NCBI RefSeq assembly: GCF_018638295.1
Contig: NZ_JABTTS010000038.1
Span: 1-50,554, forward strand
Direction of reading: 5' to 3'
DNA: 50,554 nucleotides
From: Streptomyces sp. CHD11
GTDB taxonomy: Bacteria; Actinomycetota; Actinomycetes; Streptomycetales; Streptomycetaceae
In this document: piece by piece, positions 16,447 through 23,446 of the stretch
How positions within the stretch are numbered: the stretch's first letter is position 1
Layout: each line of letters opens with the position of its first letter
Notes under the pieces: generated by a model
What the model was told of the DNA's origin: nothing
Seen by the model: the letters and a program-made list of their open reading frames with translations, nothing else
Databases searched by the model: none
Program-made: the position numbers and the translations under genes

Positions 16447-17093
16447 AGCTTCTCCTCGGACGCCTGGACGTACACGGCACCGCTGCCGCTCAGCTCCAAC
16501 TGGAAGGCCTCACCGGAGCCCCGGCCCACCATGTCCCGCCAGCCGAGGGCGGTCGACAGCTTGTTGCGGACGTCACCGTGATGGGCGACGTAGGCCTGCG
16601 GGTCGACGCGCACCGGCCGCTGCGGGGTGATCGGGATCTCGATCACCCCGCCGTGCGCCATCACGCCGACCGATCCGTGCCCCTTCAGCGTGGTGGTGAA
16701 CAGCCCCTGCCCCGAGACCTGCCCCCGCACCATGCCCATCACCCCGCCCTGGGAGCCGAGGAACACCGTGCCCTGCTCCAGCGTGCCCTCGAAGGCGAGC
16801 AGCCGGTCGGCCTCGACGTACAGGGTGTCCCCGGAGAGGCTGATCACCTGGATGTGGTGGCCGCCGTGCCCGAACAGGACGGTGCCGCTCCCCTCGACGG
16901 TCATCAGGGGCGTGTCCTCGTTGGCGACCCGCCGCCCGATCATCGACGTCAGCCCGCCCTGCCCGCCGCGCAGATTCGGGGTGAAGCTCACCTCGCCCCG
17001 GTACGCGAGCATCGCGCCGCGCTGACTGAACAGCCGCTGCCCCGGCGCCACCGTCGCCTCGATCATCTTCGAGTTGATCTCCCGGAAGGCCAT
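16443..17093 (-). CDS. AIM24-family protein (second gene of triplet)
   Basis: The 216-residue protein begins MAFREINSKMIEATVAPGQRLFSQRGAMLAYRGEVSF. It continues with typical AIM24 strands (GSGTVLFGHGGHHIQVISLSG, LYVEADRLLAFEGTLEQG, GQGLFTTTLKGHGSVGVMAHG) and ends EAFQLELSGSGAVYVQASEEKL. I chose the ATG at 17093, one base after the stop of the previous gene, with GGGGGA eight bases upstream. A GTG at 17102 would overlap that gene. The tight spacing shows a single operon with its two paralogues. Biochemical role unknown. Confidence 0.86.
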   Translation of the reverse strand: MAFREINSKMIEATVAPGQRLFSQRGAMLAYRGEVSFTPNLRGGQGGLTSMIGRRVANEDTPLMTVEGSGTVLFGHGGHHIQVISLSGDTLYVEADRLLAFEGTLEQGTVFLGSQGGVMGMVRGQVSGQGLFTTTLKGHGSVGVMAHGGVIEIPITPQRPVRVDPQAYVAHHGDVRNKLSTALGWRDMVGRGSGEAFQLELSGSGAVYVQASEEKL

Positions 17094-17094
17094 G

Positions 17095-17727
17095 TCACAC
17101 ATCCCCCGCGATCGTGTTGCGCTCGCTGGGCTGGACGTAGACCACCCCGTCGCCCTCGAACCGGATCTGGAAGGCCTCGCCGCCGCCCTCTCCCATGAAG
17201 GTGCGGAAGGTCACGCCCGACTGGAACGACTGCCGCAGGTTCCCCTGATGGGCCACATAGGCGCCCGGGTCGACCGTCAGCGGATACTGCGCGCTGACCC
17301 GGAGCAGCAGGGCCGGCCCGTCCGACATGATCGCCGCCTGCCCGTGCCCCTCGATCGTGGTCGTGAACAGCCCGTTGCCCTGCGTGGCCCCGCGCATCCC
17401 GGTGAACGTGGTCCCGGTGCGCAGCCCGCCGTCGGTCGCCAGCAGATTGCTGGATTCGACGTACAGCGTCTCGCCCCGCAGCCCCACCAGGTTGATCTCG
17501 GAGGCCCGGTCCGCGAAAAAGCAGGTCCCGTGCCCCTTCACCTCCATCAGCGTCATCTGCTCGCCCGTGAGCCGCCGGGTCACCATCCCCCGGAGCCCTT
17601 CACCACCACCGCTGAGCTTCTTGAAGGCCATCTCTCCGTCGTACGCGACCATGGAGCCGTTCTTCGCCTTCACGGCATCCCCGGTCATGTCGACGGCGAG
17701 CACCTTGCTGCTCTGAAGTCGGAACAT
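17095..17727 (-). CDS. AIM24-family protein (first gene of triplet)
   Basis: The protein of about 210 residues begins MFRLQSSKVLAVDMTGDAVKAKNGSMVAYDGEMAF. It follows the same plan as its two downstream paralogues (CFFADRASEINLVGLRG, LYVESSNLLATDGGL, GNGLFTTTIEGHGQAAIMSDG, EAFQIRFEGDGVVYVQPSE). The start is either ATG 17727 or the GTG six bases upstream; the longer open frame beyond has no coding character. The three genes form one operon reading away from the DUF3817 gene at 17923. An inverted repeat at 17856-17877 lies in the divergent region. Confidence 0.84.
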   Translation of the reverse strand: MFRLQSSKVLAVDMTGDAVKAKNGSMVAYDGEMAFKKLSGGGEGLRGMVTRRLTGEQMTLMEVKGHGTCFFADRASEINLVGLRGETLYVESSNLLATDGGLRTGTTFTGMRGATQGNGLFTTTIEGHGQAAIMSDGPALLLRVSAQYPLTVDPGAYVAHQGNLRQSFQSGVTFRTFMGEGGGEAFQIRFEGDGVVYVQPSERNTIAGDV

Positions 17728-17855
17728 CGCCACGCTTGCGACGGTAGCTGCACCTTTGCCTCCGCCGACAGATCCGGAAGGGGGAGTCGTACCCCGATCG
17801 AACCCGTACGTGACCCCCTCCGGTGATCGCGTACGGGGTTTGCCACAATGGACGC

Positions 17856-17877
17856 GCTTGTGCGTATGTTCACAAGC
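17856..17877. promoter_or_regulatory. inverted repeat in divergent AIM24/DUF3817 control region
   Basis: GCTTGTG (17856-17862) and CACAAGC (17871-17877) form a perfect seven-base inverted repeat with an eight-base spacer. It lies 45 bases before the DUF3817 start and about 129 bases from the AIM24 start. The two half-site centres are 15 bases apart. It is a plausible dimeric-regulator operator; the regulator is unknown. Confidence 0.45.
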
Positions 17878-17922
17878 CATCCGCACCGTCGACACCGACG
17901 TCTCTCCCACCGAAGGTGACCC

Positions 17923-18273
17923 GTGGACATCAAGACCGCCTCCGCCCTCCGCCGACTCCGCCTGGTCTCGGGCCCCGAAGCGATCTCGTTCCTGCTGCTC
18001 CTCGTCTGCTCGGTCCTGAAGCGGACCACGGACTTCAACGCCGTCCCGGTCATGGGCGCGGTCCACGGCTTCCTCTTCGTCCTCTACGTGCTCCTCTGGG
18101 CCGACGCCTGGAACCGCGCCAAGTGGCCGCTGAAGACCGCCGCCTTCTACTTCGCGATGTCGGTCCTGCCGGCCGGCGGCTTCTTCGCCGAGCGCCGCCT
18201 CAAGCGCGAGGCCGAGGACGCGGTGATCGCCTCCCGCGCCCGCACCGAGACCGAGGGGGTCGTCGGCGCATGA
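17923..18273 (+). CDS. DUF3817 integral membrane protein
   Basis: The 116-residue protein has three hydrophobic segments (AISFLLLLVCSVL, MGAVHGFLFVLYVLLWA, TAAFYFAMSVLPAGGFFAE) and matches the small DUF3817 membrane family. The conserved core VHGFLFVLYVLL...WPLKTAAFYFAMSVLPAGGFFAERRL is also present in the second DUF3817 gene at 19386. It starts at GTG 17923 with GAAGGTGA upstream. Its stop overlaps the start of the thiamine-binding-like gene by ATGA, so the two are translationally coupled. Function unknown. Confidence 0.83.
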   Translation: MDIKTASALRRLRLVSGPEAISFLLLLVCSVLKRTTDFNAVPVMGAVHGFLFVLYVLLWADAWNRAKWPLKTAAFYFAMSVLPAGGFFAERRLKREAEDAVIASRARTETEGVVGA

Positions 18274-18563
18274 TCGTCGCCTTCTCCGTGACGCCGCTCG
18301 GCGTCGGCGAGGACGTGGGGGAGTACGTCGCCGACGCCGTGCGCGTGGTCCGCGAGTCGGGGCTGCCGAACCGCACCGACGCGATGTTCACCTCCGTGGA
18401 GGGCGACTGGGACGAGGTCATGGACGTCGTCAAGCGCGCCGTGGCCGCGGTGGAGGCCCGCGCACCGCGCGTCTCCGTCGTCCTCAAGGCGGACATCCGC
18501 CCGGGTGTGACGGACGGCCTCACCTCGAAGGTGGAGACCGTCGAGCGGCACCTGGCCGAGTAG
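18270..18563 (+). CDS. MTH1187-family (DUF77) thiamine-binding-like protein
   Basis: This 97-residue ferredoxin-like-fold protein begins MIVAFSVTPLGVGEDVGEYVADAVRVV. It ends with the conserved VSVVLKADIRPGVTDGLTSKVETVERHL. Members of this family (MTH1187/YkoF relatives) bind thiamine or its pyrimidine part. The Streptomyces protein itself is not characterised to my knowledge. It overlaps the DUF3817 gene by ATGA. A terminator hairpin begins 26 bases beyond the stop. Confidence 0.82.
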   Translation: MIVAFSVTPLGVGEDVGEYVADAVRVVRESGLPNRTDAMFTSVEGDWDEVMDVVKRAVAAVEARAPRVSVVLKADIRPGVTDGLTSKVETVERHLAE

Positions 18564-18589
18564 CCGGATGCGGGGGCGGCGTCCCCCGG

Positions 18590-18631
18590 GACCCAGTGGT
18601 GCCGCGCCGGACCGGTCGGGCCCACTGGGTC
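18590..18631 (+). terminator. terminator hairpin after the thiamine-binding-like gene
   Basis: GACCCAGTGG (18590-18599) pairs perfectly with 18622-18631. The 22-base insert between them is itself very GC-rich. The structure closes the DUF3817 operon. The remaining stretch to 18796 shows no gene. Confidence 0.7.
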
Positions 18632-18796
18632 TCTTCGTGTGTCCGTGGCCGCTGCTACCGGCCGGGCCCGCCCGCCTGCCCGTCGTCCGGTACGTCAGGC
18701 ATGTCCGGCCCCAGCCGCTCACCGCGCAGCACGGCGACCATGACCGCGCCCTGGAGTGAGCGGTCCGTTGCGACGGGACCGATGTGTGAGACAGGG

Positions 18797-18825
18797 CTGA
18801 CCGCCATATGACCGGCCGGTAGGGT
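18797..18825 (+). promoter_or_regulatory. promoter of MarR gene, probably leaderless
   Basis: CTGACC (18797-18802), 17 bases, then TAGGGT (18820-18825) form a good vegetative promoter. The expected start point falls on or next to the GTG at 18833, so the mRNA is probably leaderless. No ribosome binding site is visible before that GTG, which fits. Confidence 0.55.
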
Positions 18826-18832
18826 CTGGTCC

Positions 18833-19342
18833 GTGCCGAAGCCGCTCAGTCTCTCGTTCGATCCCATCGCCCGCGCCGACGAGCTCTGGAAGCAGCGCTG
18901 GGGAAGTGTGCCGTCGATGGCCGCGATCACCTCGGTCATGCGCGCGCACCAGATTCTGCTGGCCGAGGTCGACGCGGTGGTCAAGCCGTACGGGCTCACG
19001 TTCGCGCGGTACGAGGCGCTGGTGCTGCTGACCTTCTCCAAATCCGGTGAGCTGCCGATGTCCAAGATCGGCGAACGGCTGATGGTGCATCCCACGTCGG
19101 TGACGAACACCGTGGACCGCCTGGTGCGCTCCGGTCTGGTGTCCAGGCGCCCCAACCCCAACGACGGCCGCGGCACCCTCGCGACGATCACCGACAAGGG
19201 CCGTGAGGTGGTCGAGTCGGCCACCCGCGACCTGATGGCGATGGACTTCGGCCTGTCCGCCTACGACGCCGAGGAGTGCGGCGAGCTCTTCGCGATGCTC
19301 CGCCCGCTGCGGCTGGCGGCGGGGGACTTCGAGGGGGACTGA
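18833..19342 (+). CDS. MarR-family transcriptional regulator
   Basis: The 169-residue winged-helix regulator has its MarR core at about 35-145. The recognition helix region is MSKIGERLMVHPTSVTNTVDRLVRSGLVSRRPNPNDGRGTLATITDKG, with the wing NDGRGTLA. Its effector and targets are unknown. It reads from a promoter that appears leaderless. The small membrane protein and icmA follow in the same direction. Its position suggests, but does not show, a role in acyl-CoA or aromatic-acid sensing. Confidence 0.9.
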   Translation: MPKPLSLSFDPIARADELWKQRWGSVPSMAAITSVMRAHQILLAEVDAVVKPYGLTFARYEALVLLTFSKSGELPMSKIGERLMVHPTSVTNTVDRLVRSGLVSRRPNPNDGRGTLATITDKGREVVESATRDLMAMDFGLSAYDAEECGELFAMLRPLRLAAGDFEGD

Positions 19343-19385
19343 CCCCCGCCAAGATCTCCCGGGCCGGGCGGTTACGCTCGACGGC

Positions 19386-19718
19386 ATGAAGAAGAGCGTG
19401 TTCACCCGTTACCGGGTCATGGCCTACGTCACCGGTGTTCTCCTCGTCGCGCTGACCTTCGGCATGATCGGTAAGTACGTGCTCGACGTGGGTGGCGCGG
19501 CCGAGTTCACGCAGGTGGTCAGCATCGCCCACGGCTGGCTCTACGTGGTCTACCTGATCTTCGCCTTCGACCTCGGGTCCAAGCTGAAGTGGCCGGTCAA
19601 GAAGCAGCTCTGGGTGCTGCTGGCCGGTACCGTTCCCACGGCCGCCTTCTTCGTGGAGCGGCGGATCAGCCGTGAGCTCGAGGGCAGGATCGCGGACGGG
19701 GAACCCGCGGTCGCGTAA
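19386..19718 (+). CDS. DUF3817 integral membrane protein (second copy)
   Basis: This 110-residue protein has three hydrophobic segments (YVTGVLLVALTFGMIG, VSIAHGWLYVVYLIFAFDLG, LWVLLAGTVPTAAFFVE). It shares the pattern AHGWLYVVYLIF...WPVKKQLWVLLAGTVPTAAFFVERRI with the protein at 17923. The two copies stand 1.1 kb apart with one MarR gene between them. It begins 43 bases after the MarR stop and ends shortly before the icmA control palindrome. Function unknown. Confidence 0.84.
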   Translation: MKKSVFTRYRVMAYVTGVLLVALTFGMIGKYVLDVGGAAEFTQVVSIAHGWLYVVYLIFAFDLGSKLKWPVKKQLWVLLAGTVPTAAFFVERRISRELEGRIADGEPAVA

Positions 19719-19765
19719 CGCGTCTCACCGCCGTACGGAGCAGCGTGCGGCGGTCTCCCATCGAC

Positions 19766-19789
19766 ATTTACTTGGACGTCCTAGTAAAT
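19766..19789. promoter_or_regulatory. 24-base palindrome at the icmA start
   Basis: The arms ATTTACT (19766-19772) and AGTAAAT (19783-19789) flank the perfect palindromic core GGACGTCC (19774-19781), with one unmatched T on each side. It ends eight bases before the icmA ATG. The AT-rich arms stand out in this GC-rich DNA. It almost certainly binds a dimeric regulator controlling icmA and probably overlaps its promoter. Confidence 0.75.
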
Positions 19790-19797
19790 TCGTGGGT

Positions 19798-21498
19798 ATG
19801 GACGCTCACGCCATCGAGGAAGGCCGCCGACGCTGGCAGGCCCGCTACGACGCCGCTCGCAAACGCGACGCGGATTTCACCACGCTCTCCGGCGATCCCG
19901 TGGAGCCGGTGTACGGTCCCCGGCCAGGGGACACCTATGAGGGCTTCGAGCGGATCGGCTGGCCGGGGGAGTACCCCTTCACCCGCGGGCTGTATCCGAC
20001 CGGCTACCGGGGGCGGACCTGGACCATCCGGCAGTTCGCCGGATTCGGGAACGCCGAGCAGACCAACGAGCGCTACAAGATGATCCTCGGCAACGGCGGG
20101 GGCGGGCTCTCCGTCGCCTTCGACATGCCGACGCTCATGGGCCGCGACTCCGACGACCCCCGCTCGCTGGGCGAGGTCGGGCACTGCGGGGTGGCCATCG
20201 ACTCGGCGGCCGACATGGAGGCCCTGTTCCAGGGCATCCCGCTCGGTGACGTGACGACCTCCATGACGATCAGCGGGCCCGCCGTGCCCGTCTTCTGCAT
20301 GTACCTGGTCGCCGCCGAGCGGCAGGGCGTCGACCCGGGCGTGCTCAACGGCACGCTGCAGACGGACATCTTCAAGGAGTACATCGCGCAGAAGGAGTGG
20401 CTCTTCCAGCCGGAGCCCCATCTGCGGCTCATCGGCGACCTGATGGAGCACTGCGCGGCCGGCATCCCCGCGTACAAGCCGCTGTCGGTCTCCGGGTACC
20501 ACATCCGCGAGGCCGGTTCGACGGCCGCGCAGGAACTGGCGTACACGCTCGCCGACGGCTTCGGGTACGTGGAGCTGGGGCTCAGCCGCGGGCTGGACGT
20601 CGACGTCTTCGCCCCCGGCCTCTCCTTCTTCTTCGACGCGCACCTCGACTTCTTCGAGGAGATCGCCAAGTTCCGCGCGGCCCGGCGGATCTGGGCGCGC
20701 TGGATGCGGGACGTCTACGGCGCGCGGAGCGACAAGGCGCAGTGGCTGCGGTTCCACACCCAGACCGCCGGGGTCTCGCTCACCGCGCAGCAGCCGTACA
20801 ACAACGTCGTACGGACCGCCGTCGAGGCGCTGGCCGCCGTGCTCGGCGGGACCAACTCCCTGCACACCAACGCCCTCGACGAGACCCTCGCGCTGCCCAG
20901 CGAGCAGGCCGCCGAGATCGCCCTGCGCACCCAGCAGGTGCTGATGGAGGAGACGGGCGTCGGCAACGTCGCGGACCCGCTGGGCGGTTCCTGGTACGTC
21001 GAACAGCTCACGGACCGCATCGAGGCGGACGCCGAGAAGATCTTCGAGCAGATCAAGGAGCGGGGCCTGCGGGCGCACCCGGACGGGAAGCACCCGATCG
21101 GGCCGATCACCTCCGGCATCCTGCGCGGCATCGAGGACGGCTGGTTCACCGGCGAGATCGCCGAGTCGGCGTTCCGCTACCAGCAGTCGCTGGAGAAGGG
21201 CGACAAGCGGGTCGTCGGCGTCAACGTCCACACCGGGTCGGTCACCGGCGACCTGGAGATCCTGCGGGTCAGCCACGAGGTGGAGCGCGACCAGGTGCGG
21301 CTGCTGGGCGACCGCAAGGCCGGACGCGACGACGCGAAGGTGCGCGGCGCGCTGGACGCCATGCTCGACGCGGCCCGCTCCGGCGCCAACATGATCGAGC
21401 CCATGCTCGACGCCGTACGCGCGGAGGCGACCCTCGGCGAGATCTGCGGCGTCCTGCGCGACGAGTGGGGCGTGTACACGGAGCCGGCCGGCTTCTGA
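19798..21498 (+). CDS. icmA: isobutyryl-CoA mutase large subunit
   Basis: IcmA (566 residues) is the substrate-binding subunit of adenosylcobalamin-dependent isobutyryl-CoA mutase. This enzyme interconverts isobutyryl- and n-butyryl-CoA together with the small B12-binding subunit IcmB. The N-terminus MDAHAIEEGRRRWQARYDAA and the length match characterised Streptomyces IcmA closely. The TIM-barrel mutase signatures are present: YPFTRGLYPTGYRGRTWTIRQFAGFGNAEQTN, SGYHIREAGSTAAQELAYTLADG and RFHTQTAGVSLTAQQPYNN. The protein ends without the B12-binding DxHxxG domain, as expected for a large subunit. No icmB is in the window. The pathway supplies butyryl/ethylmalonyl-CoA and links valine degradation to polyketide precursors. 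The start is the ATG at 19798; the palindrome at 19766-19789 probably controls it. Confidence 0.93.
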   Translation: MDAHAIEEGRRRWQARYDAARKRDADFTTLSGDPVEPVYGPRPGDTYEGFERIGWPGEYPFTRGLYPTGYRGRTWTIRQFAGFGNAEQTNERYKMILGNGGGGLSVAFDMPTLMGRDSDDPRSLGEVGHCGVAIDSAADMEALFQGIPLGDVTTSMTISGPAVPVFCMYLVAAERQGVDPGVLNGTLQTDIFKEYIAQKEWLFQPEPHLRLIGDLMEHCAAGIPAYKPLSVSGYHIREAGSTAAQELAYTLADGFGYVELGLSRGLDVDVFAPGLSFFFDAHLDFFEEIAKFRAARRIWARWMRDVYGARSDKAQWLRFHTQTAGVSLTAQQPYNNVVRTAVEALAAVLGGTNSLHTNALDETLALPSEQAAEIALRTQQVLMEETGVGNVADPLGGSWYVEQLTDRIEADAEKIFEQIKERGLRAHPDGKHPIGPITSGILRGIEDGWFTGEIAESAFRYQQSLEKGDKRVVGVNVHTGSVTGDLEILRVSHEVERDQVRLLGDRKAGRDDAKVRGALDAMLDAARSGANMIEPMLDAVRAEATLGEICGVLRDEWGVYTEPAGF

Positions 21499-21523
21499 GC
21501 CGGGGCCGGACGGACGGGGCTGC

Positions 21524-21563
21524 GACGGCAGGCGCCGTGTCGAAGGACACGGCGCCTGCCGTC
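21524..21563 (+). terminator. strong terminator hairpin after icmA
   Basis: An 18-bp perfect stem (21524-21541 with 21546-21563) has a four-base GAAG loop. It begins 26 bases after the icmA stop. The rest of the gap to 21721 holds no gene; the next gene is convergent. Confidence 0.85.
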
Positions 21564-21721
21564 CGTGCCGCCGGGTGCCGGCCCACCCCGTCCTCGCGGA
21601 GGTCCCCGGCCGTGAGGACACCTCCCGCCTCCCGCCCCGTGCGGTCGTGCGGCACCGCTCCGGCGCGGGCACGTGCGGCCCCCGGAGTTCCCGGGCGGGA
21701 TCCCCCGCCGCCCGGGAACGC

Positions 21722-22765
21722 TCAGCGGGAGATCAGCAGCACCCCGGCGTACGACAGCCCCGCCACGACCACCCACGCGCACAGGCCGAGCACCGCGACG
21801 CGGGCTCCCGTGCGGGTCAGGGCGGGCAGGTCGACCGCGCTGCCCAGGCCGAACAGGGCGGCGGCGAGCAGGAGTTCCTGGGCGACGTGGGCCGCGTCCA
21901 GAGCGGACGCGGGGAGCAGGCCCGTACTGCGCAGGGCCACGGCGGCCAGGAAGCCGAGGACGAACAACGGGACCAGCGGCACCCGGGGTGCCCCCGCCGC
22001 GCGCCCCGCGGACCGCCGCACCCCCAGCGCGACCGCGGCGACGATCGGGGCCAGCAGGGCCACCCGCATCAGCTTCACCAGGACCGCCTCGCCGAGCGCC
22101 GGAGCGCCCGCCGTCTGGGCGGTGGCGACCACCTGCCCGACGTCGTGCACGCTCGCACCGACCCAGCGGCCGAACTCCACGTCGCCCAGCCCGAGTACAC
22201 CCTGCAGCAGCGGCAGTACGGCGATGGCGAGCGTCCCGCAGAGGGTTACCAGGGCGACCGAGGTGGCCGCGTCCCGTTCGTCGCTGCCCCGCGCCTCGCC
22301 CACCGCGCCGATCGCCGACGCCCCGCACACCGCGTACCCGGCGGCGATCAGCAGCGGCTGGTCGCCGGGCAGTCCCAGCCGTCTGCCGAGCCACCAGGTG
22401 CCCAGCAGGGTGACCGTGACCACGCCGAACACCATCAGGACGGTGGCCCAGCCCAGGGCGCGGATGTCGTCGAAGGCGAGCCGCAGCCCCAGGAGCACGA
22501 TCCCGGCCCGCATCAGGCGCCTGCCCGCATACGACAGCCCCGGCCGCGCGGTGGTCCGTACGACGGTCCGCAGCCGCGGCAGATGCGCGGCCACGATGCC
22601 GAGCACCACCGCGGCGGTGAGCATCGGCACGGCGGGCAGGAGCCGGTGCACGCCCCAGGCGGCGGCCACCCCGAGCACGGCGAGGGCGAGTCCGGGACGG
22701 CGGGCGGGTACGGCCGGACCGTCCGGGGCCGTCGCCGCGGCGGGCCGCTCCCTCAGCAGCGCCAT
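21722..22765 (-). CDS. YeiH/UPF0324-family membrane protein, putative sulfate exporter
   Basis: The 347-residue polytopic membrane protein has about ten hydrophobic helices. It carries the family motifs AGIVLLGLRLAFDDI, AAGYAVCGASAIGAVGEARGSD, GRWVGASVHDVGQVVATA and VPLVPLFVLGFLAAVALRS. The family is annotated as a putative sulfate/sulfite exporter; direct proof is lacking. The ATG at 22765 overlaps the stop of the cysteine dioxygenase-like gene (TGATG), so the two are coupled. That pairing supports export of the sulfur oxyanion made from cysteine (inference). Confidence 0.87.
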   Translation of the reverse strand: MALLRERPAAATAPDGPAVPARRPGLALAVLGVAAAWGVHRLLPAVPMLTAAVVLGIVAAHLPRLRTVVRTTARPGLSYAGRRLMRAGIVLLGLRLAFDDIRALGWATVLMVFGVVTVTLLGTWWLGRRLGLPGDQPLLIAAGYAVCGASAIGAVGEARGSDERDAATSVALVTLCGTLAIAVLPLLQGVLGLGDVEFGRWVGASVHDVGQVVATAQTAGAPALGEAVLVKLMRVALLAPIVAAVALGVRRSAGRAAGAPRVPLVPLFVLGFLAAVALRSTGLLPASALDAAHVAQELLLAAALFGLGSAVDLPALTRTGARVAVLGLCAWVVVAGLSYAGVLLISR

Positions 22766-23352
22766 CAGCGGTCGGCCGGCTGCGGGTAGACGCGGCGGAC
22801 GCTGGTGCCGGAGCGGGATATGTCGGCGCCGTAGACGTGCAGGGATATCGCCGTGCCCGGTCCGCCGTTCCAGACCCGGTGGATGTCCCCGGGCGGGGCG
22901 AAGCCGCAGACCTCGCCGGGTCCGCTCGCCACGTCGGCGGTGGCGACCAGCCGTGGGCCGGTGTCCGGCCCTTCGGCCGGCAGCAGCCGGTATCGCCGCT
23001 CGTGCTCCCGGCCCCGGTGGACGCCGGTGGTGCACCAGGCGATGTGGTCGTGCACGGAGGTGCCCTGGCCGGGCAGCCAGACCAGGGCGACGAGGGAGAA
23101 ACTCCCGTCGTGCTCGGCGTGCAGCAGGTGCTGCCGGTAGCGCGCCGGGTCGCTCTCGCACTGTTCCGGGGTGAGCAGGTCGGCGGCGCCCAGGTGCGGC
23201 ACGAGGCACTCGCCGACGAGGTGGGCCGTCGGGTCGGGCGGCAGTCCGCGGCCGACGGTGCCCGCAATGTCCGCGATCAGGGCGGTGAGGCGTGCGGTGG
23301 GGCGCGGGGCGGTGAAGGCGTTCGGGACACTGGTGGCACCGGCGGCAGGCAT
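22765..23352 (-). CDS. cysteine dioxygenase-family cupin protein
   Basis: The 195-residue cupin belongs to the cysteine dioxygenase group, which oxidises cysteine to cysteine sulfinate using Fe(II). The three-His site is visible as HDH in GTSVHDHIAWC and the later His in PPGDIHRVWNGG. It is shorter and more divergent than animal enzymes, so the true thiol substrate may differ. It is translationally coupled to the YeiH-like exporter and follows a LysR gene on the same strand after 94 bases. Together these look like a sulfur-catabolism module. Confidence 0.78.
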   Translation of the reverse strand: MPAAGATSVPNAFTAPRPTARLTALIADIAGTVGRGLPPDPTAHLVGECLVPHLGAADLLTPEQCESDPARYRQHLLHAEHDGSFSLVALVWLPGQGTSVHDHIAWCTTGVHRGREHERRYRLLPAEGPDTGPRLVATADVASGPGEVCGFAPPGDIHRVWNGGPGTAISLHVYGADISRSGTSVRRVYPQPADR

Positions 23353-23446
23353 ACGGGCAGCGTCGGACCGACCGACGCATCACGTCCAACGCGAGTTTCT
23401 TCGCCTTGCCCAAGCTCCGCTTATGGACCGGCCGTTCGTGGACGGC

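Noticed and set aside
20397..23174. A 925-codon plus-strand frame running across icmA and the sulfur genes
   Set aside because: It overlaps icmA, its terminator and two convergent genes, and the translation is Arg/Pro/Ala-rich noise.
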